Source: Alteraquisediminimonas sediminicola
GTDB lineage: Bacteria > Pseudomonadota > Alphaproteobacteria > Sphingomonadales > Sphingomonadaceae
Direction of reading: 5' to 3'
Assembly (NCBI RefSeq): GCF_019740335.1
Contig: NZ_JAHXZS010000001.1
Location: 558,001 to 622,000, forward strand
DNA length: 64,000 nucleotides
Each line of letters opens with the position of its first letter. Position 1 is the stretch's first letter. Shown here piece by piece: positions 1 through 7,765 of this stretch. The notes beneath the pieces are model-generated. The model was not told the DNA's origin. It saw only the letters and a program-made list of their open reading frames with translations, and did not search any database. The position numbers and the translations under genes were made by a program.

Positions 1-1308
1 GCTGCTCGACGAGTTCACTTCGCGGCGGCGGAGATCGAAGCCGAACTGGAATCCGCGCGGGTGGTGCTCGGTCTAATCACCGATCCCTACGCTGCCCGAT
101 CATCGAAAATACCATCCAGTGCAAATGCCATGGCCATTCTGGCTGAGAAGGTCGCAGAACGGCTGGCTAATAACGAATATATGGGAGCGACTCAGCCTCC
201 TTCCCTCCCACCCGCGACCAAGACGCTGGGAGAAGTCTACGACCTCTACACCGCCGATCCCCGGCACACATGGTGTGAGCGAACAAGAATCGCGTATCGA
301 ACCACCCGAAAATGGGTCATCGAGTTTTTCGGCGAAAATATTGCCATCAACGATATCACACGTGAGCAAGCACGAGGATTCGTCCAGATGCTCACAAAGG
401 TGCCGCGCCACGCAGATAGAAAGTTCCCCGGCCTCACAATCGTGCAGGCTGTTGAGGCTGCACAGAAGCGCGCTGATGCAGGAGTGATCAGCATCGCGAA
501 TGTGAACGCGTATCTTAACAAGTTCTCAGGCGTGCTGAACTGGGCTGTTGAGGAAGGGTATCTCGACAAAAGTCCCGCCAAGGGTTTGCGCCTGCCCGAC
601 CCTGTGAAGAAGCGCGACAAGCGCCGCCCCTTCTCAATGGAGCAACTGCAACTCATCTTCCATTCGACGCTCTATACTGGCTGTGTCGATGATGTTTACA
701 ACTACGCAAAGGTTGGTGATGCTCGGCCCCGGCGTGCTCGCTTCTGGATTCCGCTTATCGCTTTATTCTCAGGAATGAGGATGAATGAGATTTGCCAATT
801 GAAGGTGGCCGATATCCGTGAGTTGGACGGGGTGCAGTGTTTCGTCGTGATAGAGGACATCGCAGGGTCGGAAGGTGCAAAGCGCGTGAAGACTATAGCC
901 AGCGAACGAGCAATACCGATTCACAACGAATTAATACGGATTGGGATTTTGGCTTTTGTCGCAGAGCAGCGACGCGACGGCCACGAAGACCTTTTTCACG
1001 AATTGTCACCCGGCCCTCATGGCTATCGAAGCACCAATTTTTCCAAATGGTTCAGCAGATTTCTCCTCAACATTGGCGCATCCGAGCCCCTCACCTGCTT
1101 TCATAGCTACAGGCACTGCTTTCGCGATGCACTACGTGAGAGCCGCGCAGATCGAGAAGTTTCCCTCGCACTTGGCGGATGGACATCCGGTGCGACAGGA
1201 TCGGGAATAGATGGCATTTACGGCGATGGCTTCCGGGCATCTATCCTCAACGAAGCCATCAACCGCATCCGATACCCCGGCCTCAAGCTTGACCACTTAG
1301 TCCAATAG
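1..1308 (+). CDS. Tyrosine site-specific integrase, 5' end outside the window
   Basis: The reading frame is open from base 1, so the true start lies left of the window and about 435 residues are visible. The C-terminal catalytic domain of a phage-type tyrosine recombinase can be read: an arginine in LFSGMRMNEICQL, an HxxR in HSYRHCFRD, a GGW motif, and a candidate nucleophile tyrosine in GIYGDG close to the C-terminus. The middle third resembles a SAM-like core-binding domain. Such enzymes integrate islands at tRNA 3' ends, and three tRNA-Gly-like 3' ends occur downstream (2590, 18401, 24081), so this is the most likely integrase of the whole island. A 97-base gap separates it from the alcohol dehydrogenase. 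The family is sure; the target site is inference. Confidence 0.9.
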   Translation, partial: AARRVHFAAAEIEAELESARVVLGLITDPYAARSSKIPSSANAMAILAEKVAERLANNEYMGATQPPSLPPATKTLGEVYDLYTADPRHTWCERTRIAYRTTRKWVIEFFGENIAINDITREQARGFVQMLTKVPRHADRKFPGLTIVQAVEAAQKRADAGVISIANVNAYLNKFSGVLNWAVEEGYLDKSPAKGLRLPDPVKKRDKRRPFSMEQLQLIFHSTLYTGCVDDVYNYAKVGDARPRRARFWIPLIALFSGMRMNEICQLKVADIRELDGVQCFVVIEDIAGSEGAKRVKTIASERAIPIHNELIRIGILAFVAEQRRDGHEDLFHELSPGPHGYRSTNFSKWFSRFLLNIGASEPLTCFHSYRHCFRDALRESRADREVSLALGGWTSGATGSGIDGIYGDGFRASILNEAINRIRYPGLKLDHLVQ

Positions 1309-1405
1309 CTCTGCCCAACGGAATATAGGACTACAGGGAACTGAAATCAGGCGTAGTATGAATATTCGACTCACCGCGATCCTCTCTTAGATCGGAAGAC
1401 GCCTT

Positions 1406-2446
1406 ATGAAAGCTCTCGTTTACCAAGGCCCCGGCCAGAAGGCGTGGCTCGACAAAGACCGTCCATCGATTGCGAAGCCTACGGATGCGATCATCCGGAT
1501 CACTCGCACGACAATCTGTGGCACTGATTTGCACATATTGAAGGGTGATGTCCCGGCTGTAACCCCCGGGCGCATCCTTGGACATGAGGGAGTCGGCATC
1601 GTTGAGGCAGTCGGCACCGGCGTGAAGAACTTCAAACAGGGGGATCATGTTCTGATTTCCTGCATCACATCCTGCGGCAGTTGTTCCAATTGCAAGCGGC
1701 AACTCTATTCCCATTGCTCGGACGGCGGCTGGATTTTGGGACATCTGATAGATGGCACACAAGCGGAATATGTTCGCATCCCGCATGCAGACAACAGCCT
1801 CTATCCGATTCCCAATGGTGCGGACGAAGAGGCACTAGTCATGCTCAGCGACATCCTGCCTACCGGATTCGAGATCGGCGTCCTCTCCGGGCAAGTAAAA
1901 CCCGGAGACATCGTGGCAATTGTTGGCGCGGGTCCAGTTGGGATGGCTGCGTTATTGACTGCACAGTTCTATTCACCGGCGAGGCTGGTGATGCTCGACA
2001 CTGACCCCAATCGGCTTGAGGCTGCCAAGCGGTTTGGTGCGACCGATGTTATCGATGTTTCCGGTGGCACGGCAGTAGACGAATTGCTCACCATGACGGG
2101 CGGTGTTGGGGTTGATGTCGCTATTGAGGCTGTGGGCATCCCTGCGACGTTTGATATCTGCCAGAAGGTTGTTGCGCCCGGTGGACATATTGCCAATGTT
2201 GGCGTTCACGGGAAAAGCGTCGAGCTGCATCTCGAAACTCTCTGGATTCAGAATGTTACGATCACAACAGGCCTAGTGAACACTAATACCACTCCGATGC
2301 TACTCAAGACGGTTCAGTCGGGACGGCTCAATCCTGCTCAACTGGTAACTCATCGGTTCAAGCTCGATGACATCATCGAAGCCTATGAGGTCTTTGGGAA
2401 TGCAGCGAAGGAAAAGGCACTTAAGGTTGTGCTCTCAACAACATAA
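1406..2446 (+). CDS. Zinc-dependent alcohol dehydrogenase (medium-chain family)
   Basis: This 346-residue protein has the full MDR alcohol dehydrogenase layout. It shows a catalytic zinc site with CGTDLH (Cys near residue 38) and GHEG, a structural zinc cluster CGSCSNCKRQLYSHC, and a Rossmann fold with GAGPVG. It should oxidise or reduce an alcohol/aldehyde pair with NAD(P) in the cytoplasm. The sequence style recalls secondary-alcohol (isopropanol-type) dehydrogenases, but the substrate cannot be fixed. The ATG at 1406 has a GGAAG ribosome site about 7 bases upstream. It lies between the integrase and the left inverted repeat, so it is probably island cargo. No partner gene is adjacent. Confidence 0.9.
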   Translation: MKALVYQGPGQKAWLDKDRPSIAKPTDAIIRITRTTICGTDLHILKGDVPAVTPGRILGHEGVGIVEAVGTGVKNFKQGDHVLISCITSCGSCSNCKRQLYSHCSDGGWILGHLIDGTQAEYVRIPHADNSLYPIPNGADEEALVMLSDILPTGFEIGVLSGQVKPGDIVAIVGAGPVGMAALLTAQFYSPARLVMLDTDPNRLEAAKRFGATDVIDVSGGTAVDELLTMTGGVGVDVAIEAVGIPATFDICQKVVAPGGHIANVGVHGKSVELHLETLWIQNVTITTGLVNTNTTPMLLKTVQSGRLNPAQLVTHRFKLDDIIEAYEVFGNAAKEKALKVVLSTT

Positions 2447-2589
2447 CGTCTGAAAGATCATTTACACCATTATCACAGACACTTGGCGGGACTGTGGAGC
2501 GCGCATTGTGTAGTAATTCTGTGTGGTAAAGTTGTCGATGCTCCCGTGCGAGACGGTTTTTCGACGGTTTTCCAATATGTTGGAAATCG
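2447..2589. other. Gap after the alcohol dehydrogenase; small hairpin
   Basis: This is a short non-coding stretch between the dehydrogenase stop and the left inverted repeat. A TTCCAA/TTGGAA hairpin (about 2573-2586) sits against the repeat edge. On the minus strand it continues the pattern of T-rich TTTCC sequence that follows each tRNA-Gly-like 3' end in this window. Confidence 0.4.
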
Positions 2590-2606
2590 CTGGAGCGGGC
2601 GAAGGG
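2590..2606 (-). other. tRNA-Gly 3'-end fragment, attachment-site candidate A
   Basis: On the minus strand this reads CCCTTCGCCCGCTCCAG, the acceptor 3' strand plus CCA typical of alphaproteobacterial tRNA-Gly (5' strand GCGGGCG). No complete tRNA body precedes it. It is in opposite orientation to copies B (18396-18418) and C (24081-24098), which is unusual for a simple island. Confidence 0.6.
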
Positions 2607-2796
2607 AGCGGTCCGATCCCGGCCATGATCTTGTCGATCATTTCCCTCACCATCCCCCGACGCCTCTCGACATTCTAAGCGGTGGGCGATGGTCTCATCG
2701 GATGATTCCGTATCATCCGGGGTAACGATGTTGGGAGCGTCTGGGTTGATCATCTCGTCATCGTCGCACAGATCGGCAGGCCGTCAATGAGTTCAT
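2590..2796 (-). repeat. Left copy of a 207-bp inverted repeat (IR-L)
   Basis: Read on the minus strand, this stretch matches 18206-18412 on the plus strand over 207 bases. The outer 150 bases are nearly identical and the inner 55 bases roughly 80-85 percent identical by eye. Its outer edge is the tRNA-Gly-like end CCCTTCGCCCGCTCCAG. The two copies bound a 15.8-kb block in opposite orientation. It lies only 5 bases beyond the stop of the neighbouring gene at 2802. Confidence 0.9.
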
Positions 2797-2801
2797 AACG
2801 A

Positions 2802-3404
2802 TTAGATATCGTCTGGCATCCATTTGAGGAAGTGTCCGTCCTTCCATAGCAAGGTAGCTTGTTCTCGTAGAAGCCAGACTTCCTCGAAGCCCTTGGCAGC
2901 AGGTTCCGTGGCATCTTTCATATGGGCGGTGCTGAATGTTGGGTTGAAGCTAAACATTGGCGGGTTCAGGTAGATGACGAGGCCTGTGCAGTCTCGATAG
3001 GGCTTTGCCGCTTTCTTTCGGGCGAGCGATTGAATGTGATTCACCATCACATCTAACGCCGTGAGGCCCATTAGATCGGGTTCTGATGATCTCGGATCAC
3101 GATACTCAAGCTGCCTTCGACGACCGGGGATATCAGCCTCAGTGGTTTCGTATCGTTTCAGGTGATCCCCTTTGCGGACATCGAAGTCGGGCGTTACTTC
3201 ATCGTTCGTCTCGGGCAACAAGCGCACGGCATCCTGTCCATTAGCTCGGGCAATACGAGCCGCGATGAACGCTTCCCGGAAGGCACGGCCACGACGCTGG
3301 AAAGCGTCATTACCCAGCATGATCTTAAGTCGTTCCACTCGCTGGCACATCTCGTCAGGAGATTGCCATTCGAAGAAAGATGCCATGAGGGCCTCTGCAC
3401 TCAT
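2802..3404 (-). CDS. Unknown protein translationally coupled to a serine recombinase
   Basis: I chose the ATG at 3404, which lies one base past the recombinase stop (TAA at 3408-3406). This gives 200 residues starting MSAEALMASFFEWQ; a longer frame exists but would overlap the recombinase deeply. I do not recognise the family. There is no signal peptide or membrane segment. The first half is rich in Arg/Ala helices. The second half has a hydrophobic strand (GLVIYLNPPMF) and an acidic/aromatic end (FEEVWLL, WKDGHFL). The tight coupling suggests it works with the recombinase or shares its regulation. Confidence 0.75.
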   Translation of the reverse strand: MSAEALMASFFEWQSPDEMCQRVERLKIMLGNDAFQRRGRAFREAFIAARIARANGQDAVRLLPETNDEVTPDFDVRKGDHLKRYETTEADIPGRRRQLEYRDPRSSEPDLMGLTALDVMVNHIQSLARKKAAKPYRDCTGLVIYLNPPMFSFNPTFSTAHMKDATEPAAKGFEEVWLLREQATLLWKDGHFLKWMPDDI

Positions 3405-3405
3405 A

Positions 3406-3948
3406 TTACGCAGCCAGTGCGCGATAAACGCTGGTGCGGCTGATCTTGAGTTCACGCGCGATCTGTGATGGTCGCAGGCCATTGGCATGCAGTTCGCTGA
3501 CCTTGGCAGTATCGACACTGGGTTTACGGCCAAGATATTTGCCTTGGGCCTTTGCCTTTTCAATTCCTTCCAGTTGCCGTTCACGACGGATGTCATTCTC
3601 GAACGCTGCCACGGCTGCCAAAATCGACAACATCAGTCGCCCCGGCGATGTGTCCGTATCGACGCCACCTTGATACAAACAGCGGAATGCGACCTTCTTT
3701 GCGGTCAGCCGTTCAATGATCTGGTGCAGATCGTTGACGCTCCGGGCGAGACGGTCGAGCCGTGTCACGACCAGCGTGTCACCTTCACGCACGAAGTCGA
3801 GGGCTTGAGCCAGTTGATCTCGATCCTTGGTCGAGCGTCCGCTGACCTTCTCACTGAAAATCTTCTCACATCCGGCTTGGCGGAGATCATCGAGTTGGAT
3901 GTCGAGGGACTGGGTGATTGACGAACAGCGTGCGTAACCGACGAGCAT
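3406..3948 (-). CDS. Serine recombinase (resolvase/invertase family), left end
   Basis: This 180-residue protein has the resolvase N-terminal fold: GYARCSS with the catalytic serine, the RLDRLARS arginine motif near residue 65, and the long E-helix region RRERQLEGIEKAKAQGKYLGR. It ends in a helix-turn-helix (PSQIARELKISRTSVYRAL). Its size fits Tn3-type resolvases and Hin/Gin invertases, which resolve cointegrates or invert DNA. It points outward toward IR-L. A second, divergent serine recombinase lies at the other end of the block (17023). Its C-terminal 20 residues closely match that one, but the catalytic domains differ strongly. Confidence 0.95.
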   Translation of the reverse strand: MLVGYARCSSITQSLDIQLDDLRQAGCEKIFSEKVSGRSTKDRDQLAQALDFVREGDTLVVTRLDRLARSVNDLHQIIERLTAKKVAFRCLYQGGVDTDTSPGRLMLSILAAVAAFENDIRRERQLEGIEKAKAQGKYLGRKPSVDTAKVSELHANGLRPSQIARELKISRTSVYRALAA

Positions 3949-4145
3949 CGGGCCTCCTGTAACAATACGATCTAGACCCAGACTCTCACATGTTCAAAAA
4001 TGCGCAACATAATCCTATTGTCACAGCCGATCCCGTCACATCCCAACCGTGCCGGAAGGTTTACCCATGCGGATCGCTGGGTGGATGTTGCGGCTCTTCC
4101 AATTCGAGCTCCACCCGGCTTTGAAATAAAGCCATCAATGTCAGG

Positions 4146-4275
4146 TTCGGCTGATGTGACTAACGTGAAGGGGGGTGGAGTTTTTAGGCAAAACCCCCCG
4201 CGAAGCGGTTTTATATTTATAGTATTAATAAGAATACCGCTTCACGGGGGGATTCCATTCAGTCACATCAGCCGA
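4146..4275. repeat. Nested 130-bp palindrome, replication origin candidate
   Basis: The outer arms TTCGGCTGATGTGACT (4146-4161) and AGTCACATCAGCCGAA (4260-4275) are perfect 16-base complements. Inside them, CCCCCCGCGAAGCGGT (about 4194-4209) pairs with ACCGCTTCACGGGGGG (about 4236-4251) with one mismatch. The centre is AT-only-like (TTTTATATTTATAGTATTAA). Long palindromes with an AT-rich apex next to a primase gene are typical of origins used by primase-dependent plasmids. A bidirectional terminator or structured RNA is the alternative. Confidence 0.6.
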
Positions 4276-4411
4276 AATATATTGCGCGAATAATATGGAC
4301 GCGACATCATCTGTTAATGTATTATCATAATACTAAATACACATGCGATGCGTGATGGTATCTGGGATCATAAATAACATGTAGTGTTACAGCGCATACT
4401 ACATACGATTT

Positions 4412-4443
4412 AAGACCTGCGTGACCATCACCACGCAGGTCTT
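4412..4443 (+). terminator. Leader hairpin with T-rich tail before the primase
   Basis: AAGACCTGCGTG (4412-4423) and CACGCAGGTCTT (4432-4443) form a perfect 12-bp stem with an 8-base loop, followed by TTATTATT. It ends only 19 bases before the primase ATG, so transcripts from upstream would meet an intrinsic terminator inside the leader. Either it insulates the gene from upstream transcription or it is an attenuator controlling primase level. Confidence 0.65.
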
Positions 4444-4462
4444 TTATTATTGGAGTATAAGT

Positions 4463-5743
4463 ATGCGTAACTTTAACATTATTCCTTACATACAACCACT
4501 TGGAAAAAAAGTAATCACACAGTTCGAAAAATCACTGAAGAAGTCTGGAACTATATTAGAAAAAGAATTAGAAAAGCACATCTATGACGGGACGGTATAT
4601 TACCCGGTCTCATATGGATATTATACAAAGGGTCGCAATCATAACCGCGCTGCTAAGGTTGCTGCGGGAACATTAAAAATGGAAGATAATTCATTTTTTG
4701 CTAATTCTTTGATGGCCGTCGATTCAACCGACCCTACGTATCACTACCCAAGTAAGCGTGTTTTCCTTGGACCGCTGCAAATCTACACATTTGAGTTCGA
4801 TGAAGCAGACCTCGCCTTCTTTTGCCGCCAACTTTCGTGGCTACGGTCTAGTGGAAAGAGTAAAACAGACAGCGTCATCGGAAAGCTGTATAAAAAATGC
4901 TCTAAATGGGCAGACTTCCTAGGAATCACCGTCGTTTGGTCCGGTAATAAATCCTTCCACTTTCACATTGCGTTCGAGACCCATTCAATATGTCGTCAGA
5001 TGGATAAGGTGCCTGACAGCCCTCGCGCGGGTCTCAAGGCTCACTGGGACCTTCTGGCCAAAACGGTATATGAATGCTTCGGGATCGATCCAGCCGAATA
5101 CGAGCTTGACGACTCTTTGAGGCATCCGGAGCAATATCGGCGATTACCCAACGGTCACCGCCGGACTAAAGACAACCATTTACTTAGTATTCCGGCGAAT
5201 ACCCTTGTGCCTCAACTCCCGCTCTGGGAAGAATGGCGCGGTAGGGTGGCACCAAACGTTACCGAACTATTTCACCGGCCAAACTTGTTCGCTGAGCCCG
5301 TGAGAAAGTATCGTGTAGAGAAGCGACAAACGAACATTGTGATCCCCACCTCAGGACAATATACGCCTGATGAGATCGCCCACTGTGAAGACCGCCTCAG
5401 GGAGATTTACCCTAATTGCGGCTGGCCCCGTCTCAACCGAATCAGTTTTGATGGGGGATATTGGAAGGCATTTTTCTTCAACAGCGCCAGCGACAATACC
5501 CCGTCATCTGTGATGCGCGAGGATTACCCCACCATCGGATTTTTCGGTCGTGACAGCCATGTAATCAAATCTACCCCTCTCGAAGAACCCTTGGGTATTA
5601 TGATGGCAGAGTGGGTGCTTAAGATGCACGACCCTATCGACGAAGACGTCTACATCGACAGCCCGGAACATGAGGCTACCCATCGTATCGAACGGGACTT
5701 TGCGAGCGCGAGCAGTAAGGATGAGGCCAGACAAGTGACCTGA
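4463..5743 (+). CDS. Archaeo-eukaryotic primase (AEP)-like replication protein
   Basis: The start is the ATG at 4463, with GGAG 7 bases upstream, giving 426 residues; a longer frame from 4421 would run through the terminator hairpin. Three features fit the AEP/primase-polymerase superfamily: an acidic cluster FEFDEAD near residues 110-116, SGNKSFHFHI near 160-169 (the S-x-H motif), and RHPEQYRRLPNGHRR near 220-234 (the basic RLPG-type motif). Such proteins prime or extend DNA and act as initiators on plasmids and integrated elements. The gene is clearly AT-richer than its neighbours, a sign of transfer. The C-terminal 180 residues are not assigned. The family call is from motifs only. Confidence 0.7.
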   Translation: MRNFNIIPYIQPLGKKVITQFEKSLKKSGTILEKELEKHIYDGTVYYPVSYGYYTKGRNHNRAAKVAAGTLKMEDNSFFANSLMAVDSTDPTYHYPSKRVFLGPLQIYTFEFDEADLAFFCRQLSWLRSSGKSKTDSVIGKLYKKCSKWADFLGITVVWSGNKSFHFHIAFETHSICRQMDKVPDSPRAGLKAHWDLLAKTVYECFGIDPAEYELDDSLRHPEQYRRLPNGHRRTKDNHLLSIPANTLVPQLPLWEEWRGRVAPNVTELFHRPNLFAEPVRKYRVEKRQTNIVIPTSGQYTPDEIAHCEDRLREIYPNCGWPRLNRISFDGGYWKAFFFNSASDNTPSSVMREDYPTIGFFGRDSHVIKSTPLEEPLGIMMAEWVLKMHDPIDEDVYIDSPEHEATHRIERDFASASSKDEARQVT

Positions 5744-5766
5744 TTGGTCGCAAGATTGTTCAGACC

Positions 5767-6189
5767 ATGACGTTTCTTTGTCCTGCTGAGTATGAACAAC
5801 ACCAAGCACTGAACGCGTGGTGTGCTCGACGCGACCTTGTGCTTTTGCGACATATCGATGAGTTCAATCAATCTGCCGGTCGGAACATCGGCTTCCGATT
5901 TAAGAAGGGGGCGAGCCACGCTCTGTTGATCAGCCATAAGTTGCTGAAAATGATCGAACCGGCGCTAGGCTATAGTCGCTACGACTGGTTGGTGCACCTA
6001 GGGGTGGAAAGAAGACGTAATTTCAAACGCAAAGTGACTGAAACCATTTCAAATGGCATGGAAGGTGCATCCGAAAATATTCTTCAATTTCCGGCTCCAC
6101 GCTTCGAGGTGAAGGATCAATCCGCCACCATTGCCATCGGGTGCAGCGCAACTGGGATTATCGGCATGCATCAACGAATGGCTGGGTGA
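5767..6189 (+). CDS. Unknown protein downstream of the primase
   Basis: This 140-residue frame starts 23 bases after the primase stop and is probably cotranscribed with it. I do not recognise it. The N-terminal half is mixed helical (AEYEQHQALNAWCARRD). The centre has a basic patch (GVERRRNFKRKV) that could bind nucleic acid. There is no signal peptide or membrane segment. Position and size suggest an accessory replication or regulatory factor, which is inference. Confidence 0.6.
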   Translation: MTFLCPAEYEQHQALNAWCARRDLVLLRHIDEFNQSAGRNIGFRFKKGASHALLISHKLLKMIEPALGYSRYDWLVHLGVERRRNFKRKVTETISNGMEGASENILQFPAPRFEVKDQSATIAIGCSATGIIGMHQRMAG

Positions 6190-6201
6190 GATAGAACTGA
6201 T

Positions 6202-6248
6202 AGGCGGTAGCAGCGTGTTATTGAAAATTGCACGAAGTGCTACCGCCT
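6202..6248. terminator. Hairpin between convergent genes
   Basis: AGGCGGTAGCA (6202-6212) and TGCTACCGCCT (6238-6248) are perfect 11-base complements around a 25-base AT-rich spacer. It sits between the converging genes ending at 6189 and 6268. There is no strong T-run, so it may be a weak bidirectional terminator or a protein-binding inverted repeat. Confidence 0.5.
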
Positions 6249-6267
6249 GTCAGGCAGACCAAGAAAA

Positions 6268-6726
6268 TCAGGAAGTGAGCTTGGCCAGCGTTTGTGCATG
6301 CCTCACACTTTCTTCAATGTCATGAAAACTACCGCCAAGAGGATGCTCGTAAAAACGTCTTTCAGCCTTCTCCAACGTTCCTTTGACCAGTTCCGGAATC
6401 ATCAAATTGTTATGCCATTGCAATCTCACGCCACCGGGTTGAGGAAAATGTTGAACCACGAAAAGAGCAAAAAAGATCAGATTTTCTGTATCTGAATATG
6501 CATCTCGAATACGACCATCGGTGTGCTTAATACGGCTAAAGCTAATATAGAAATCATTGTTCCACAATCGGTATTCTGCGTCCTTCCACTTTCCATCCCA
6601 TACTTCGCTGAAATGAAAATTGATAAGGCCACCAATTCGTGCAATTTTTTTTCCATCCAAATATTTGGCAATATGGTATGCTTCGATCTCGGCCTCTTTC
6701 TTAGTCAAAACTTTTCTTACAGCCAT
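6268..6726 (-). CDS. Unknown 152-residue protein
   Basis: The ATG at 6726 follows a very good ribosome site (AAGGAGG, spacing about 5), which makes this a convincing gene although the family is unknown to me. It starts with a charged helix (VRKVLTKKEAEIEAYHIAKYL). A beta-rich middle with several Trp/Tyr residues (FHFSEVWDGKWKD, YRLWNNDFYISFSR) and a helical C-terminus follow. No membrane segment is seen. It converges on the primase operon and is AT-rich like it. Upstream of it the divergent defence-like operon begins at about 6836. Confidence 0.7.
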   Translation of the reverse strand: MAVRKVLTKKEAEIEAYHIAKYLDGKKIARIGGLINFHFSEVWDGKWKDAEYRLWNNDFYISFSRIKHTDGRIRDAYSDTENLIFFALFVVQHFPQPGGVRLQWHNNLMIPELVKGTLEKAERRFYEHPLGGSFHDIEESVRHAQTLAKLTS

Positions 6727-6835
6727 AAAAACCTCCTTTTTCGTGTGCAGGGCGCAGTTGTGCGTTCGCGATATTCAGTCGCGGTAAAATAAATAAATTA
6801 TTACAGCATCTTATTTAGATATTATCGTAACCCTC

Positions 6836-7765
6836 TTGGGTCACAACGAGAGAGGCAGCGCTTTCTTATCCTCAGCGCCAATCTGGATCGTTTCAGATGC
6901 GATCCGCGTGCATGCGATTTCGAACCACTTCTGGTCCCGCTCAATGCCGATTGCTCGCCGTCCCGTCAATTGGTCGAAGGATGTACCCGATCTCCAAGTG
7001 ATGTTTAATAGCCAATGCTTCCCCCGATATATTCATGAAAATACAAACATTGTATCGAATGATGATCGCCAAGGTGACTTACTCGCGGGAACAAAGCCGG
7101 ACTTTGCGTCCAACACACGCGACGCCATCACTGATGCTGGCCTCGCCCACTTCCAAGCCGCCTATCCCTGCGAAACCATCACCAAGGATGACCTCTTCTA
7201 TTATGTGTATGGTTTGCTTCATTCCGAGGATTACCGCGCCCGCTATGCCGACAACTTGTCCAAACAATTGCCGCGCATTCCTGCGGTGAAGAAAGCCGAG
7301 GACTTTTGGGCCTTCGTCGAGGCCGGACGCAAGCTGGGAGATATGCATTGCGATTACGACAGCGTTGAACCTTATCCGGTTACAATCGCCCAAGGCGACC
7401 TGCGCCTTGCTCACATCTCTGATCTGGTCAGCTTCTACCGAGTCAAAAAGATGAAGTTTGGTGGAAAGCGCCCCAACCTCGACAAGTCCACAGTGATCTA
7501 CAACGCCAACATCACTATCACAGGCATCCCGCTCGAAGCCTACGATTATGTCGTCAACGGCAAGCCAGCACTCGAATGGGTGATCGAGCGCCAAGGCGTG
7601 AAGGACGATAAAGCCAGCGGTATCGTTTGGGACGCCAACGCCTACGCCAACGAAACGATGCAAGACCCGGCCTATCCGCTGAAACTGTTCCAGCGCGTTG
7701 TCACTGTTAGTCTCGAAACGATGAAGATCGTGAGGGGATTGCCCAAGTTGGGCGACTTGTTATGA
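6836..7765 (+). CDS. Free-standing C-terminal domain of a type ISP restriction enzyme
   Basis: These 309 residues match the C-terminal specificity part of type ISP restriction-modification proteins (LlaBIII-like, normally about 1600 residues). The readable pieces are PDLQVMFNSQCFPRY, DLFYYVYGLLHSEDYRARYADNL, FWAFVEAGRKLGDMH and the late FQRVVTVSLETMKI. Nuclease, helicase and methyltransferase domains are absent, and nothing upstream encodes them. The first usable start is TTG at 6836, with in-frame ATGs at 6944 and later. The first 50 residues do not look like the family, so the gene is probably a 5'-truncated remnant. However, its stop overlaps the next ATG (ATGA at 7762), so it is still coupled to an intact operon and might act as a DNA-recognition subunit. 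Confidence 0.7.
   Translation: MGHNERGSAFLSSAPIWIVSDAIRVHAISNHFWSRSMPIARRPVNWSKDVPDLQVMFNSQCFPRYIHENTNIVSNDDRQGDLLAGTKPDFASNTRDAITDAGLAHFQAAYPCETITKDDLFYYVYGLLHSEDYRARYADNLSKQLPRIPAVKKAEDFWAFVEAGRKLGDMHCDYDSVEPYPVTIAQGDLRLAHISDLVSFYRVKKMKFGGKRPNLDKSTVIYNANITITGIPLEAYDYVVNGKPALEWVIERQGVKDDKASGIVWDANAYANETMQDPAYPLKLFQRVVTVSLETMKIVRGLPKLGDLL

Larger units (their letters stand above)
3949..4462. promoter_or_regulatory. 514-bp intergenic region between recombinase and primase
   Basis: This region lies between the divergent recombinase and primase genes and is AT-rich from about 4200 on. It holds the large nested palindrome (4146-4275), the motif TGGACGCGACATC (4296-4308) shared with the region upstream of the helicase (16251-16263), and the leader hairpin at 4412-4443. 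The one open frame across it (4000-4293) runs through the palindrome and looks spurious. Promoters for both flanking genes must lie here, but I could not pin down unambiguous -35/-10 pairs. Confidence 0.6.

Noticed and set aside
4000-4293. 97-codon plus-strand open frame
   Set aside because: It runs through the nested palindrome, has no ribosome site, and its middle is translated repeat sequence (KGGGVFRQNPPRSG); the palindrome explains the region better.
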